A stretch of DNA of 5,429 nt. Source: Microcaldota archaeon. Its GTDB lineage: Archaea; Micrarchaeota; Micrarchaeia; Anstonellales; Bilamarchaeaceae. Where the stretch lies: assembly GCA_030666035.1 (NCBI GenBank), contig DAOUYQ010000067.1:1-5429 (forward strand). The letters run 5' to 3'. Shown here in pieces: positions 4,979-5,429 of the stretch. The notes beneath the pieces are model-generated. The model saw nothing but the letters and a program-made list of their open reading frames with translations, was not told the origin of the DNA and made no database searches. Within the stretch, counting starts at the first letter, position 1, and the number at the start of each line of letters is the position of its first letter. The translations under genes were made by a program, and so were the position numbers.

Positions 4979-5429
4979 CTACCATCTGCGCTTATCATGC
5001 GATTTTCTCAAGTCCCAAAATAATATAGTGAAGAATTCAAGCAGCACCACATTCATCATGAAACAGGGGTTGCATACCCCTACATCCAGGAGGGCAAGGA
5101 GGAGGGGTGCAAGGGCAATTAGGCAGAGCCTGGCTTGCAGCTTTATCTCTCTTATGCGTCTTTGCTTATGATCGAGCGCTTTTATTGCTTCCTTCTGTGC
5201 TTTGGACCTTCTCTTCCATTGCTGGAGCGCCCAGTTTATGAGGAACATCACAATAAGGAAAAGCCATGGGATGAGGAGGTCCCTGAATACGAATGTGTTG
5301 ATGAAAATCGGGAACTTGCAGGCTGCGGGGAACTCACCTTCTTCAGCTACAATCAGTGTGATGTCCCTGCCACCAATGTGCCTCCCGTTTTCATATACTG
5401 CAAGCGGAACCAGGTACGTGCCAGGCTCA
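4979..5429 (-). CDS. Membrane protein with external beta domain (5' end cut by window)
   Basis: The frame stays open from the right edge, so a start at the internal GTG (5251) would be wrong: it falls inside a membrane segment. The visible part is 149 residues. Residues 1-35 (PGTYLVPLAVYENGRHIGGRDITLIVAEE) look like the last strands of an Ig-like beta-sandwich of the CARDB type seen in archaeal surface proteins. Next come a membrane segment (about 50-68), a highly basic helical linker (72-100), and two further hydrophobic segments (about 101-117 and 123-139) ending in RKSHDKRRW. Positive charges put the linker and the C-terminus in the cytoplasm, the beta domain outside, and a CNPC pair of cysteines (119 and 122) on the outer turn. 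The family is unknown; an envelope or secreted-substrate role is inferred. It converges on the aminopeptidase gene. Confidence 0.82.
   Translation of the reverse strand, partial: EPGTYLVPLAVYENGRHIGGRDITLIVAEEGEFPAACKFPIFINTFVFRDLLIPWLFLIVMFLINWALQQWKRRSKAQKEAIKALDHKQRRIREIKLQARLCLIALAPLLLALLDVGVCNPCFMMNVVLLEFFTILFWDLRKSHDKRRW

Noticed and set aside
1..5429. CRISPR array or ribosomal RNA
   Set aside because: No regularly spaced direct repeats and no rRNA-like conserved blocks were seen on either strand.

Overview
The window reads as archaeal, probably from a DPANN-type lineage (inference). The archaeal signs seen in the sequence are a tRNA with a bulge-helix-bulge intron and no encoded CCA, a methionine aminopeptidase of the archaeal type 2 pattern, and TATA-like boxes about 26 bp ahead of start codons that lack Shine-Dalgarno sites. 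Surface proteins of the signal peptide, beta-domain, C-terminal anchor design point the same way. I cannot name a species.

Layout. Positions 2-907 (+) hold the end of a gene of unknown function with a very lysine/arginine-rich C-terminal half. Its frame is open through the left edge, and an oligo-T terminator follows the stop. After about 210 bp without a credible gene comes tRNA-Arg(TCG) at 1140-1239, with a 25-nt intron at the canonical 37/38 position. Two bases after the tRNA discriminator base starts a 191-residue HEPN-domain protein carrying the Rx4H ribonuclease signature. From 1818 to 2073, between two convergent genes, lies a run of inverted repeats, including a 69-nt imperfect hairpin and a G6/C6 hairpin.

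The minus-strand gene 3789-2074 encodes a 571-residue exported protein: signal peptide, repeated alpha/beta segments resembling cell-wall-binding repeat 2, two predicted beta-sandwich domains, one membrane anchor and a lysine-rich tail. A good TATA box places its start at an internal ATG rather than at the upstream TTG. Diverging from it is methionine aminopeptidase (4037-4954, +) with every catalytic residue present. Converging on that gene after 24 bp is the 3' part of another minus-strand membrane protein, cut by the right edge.

How they fit together. No single pathway links the genes. The two minus-strand products act at the cell surface, and the aminopeptidase is housekeeping. The point most worth a second look is the tRNA-Arg/HEPN pair. 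The HEPN start codon touches the tRNA 3' end, so tRNA processing could itself make an essentially leaderless mRNA. The tRNA intron can also fold into a 7-bp hairpin that excludes the splicing motif. Both ideas are inferences from sequence alone.
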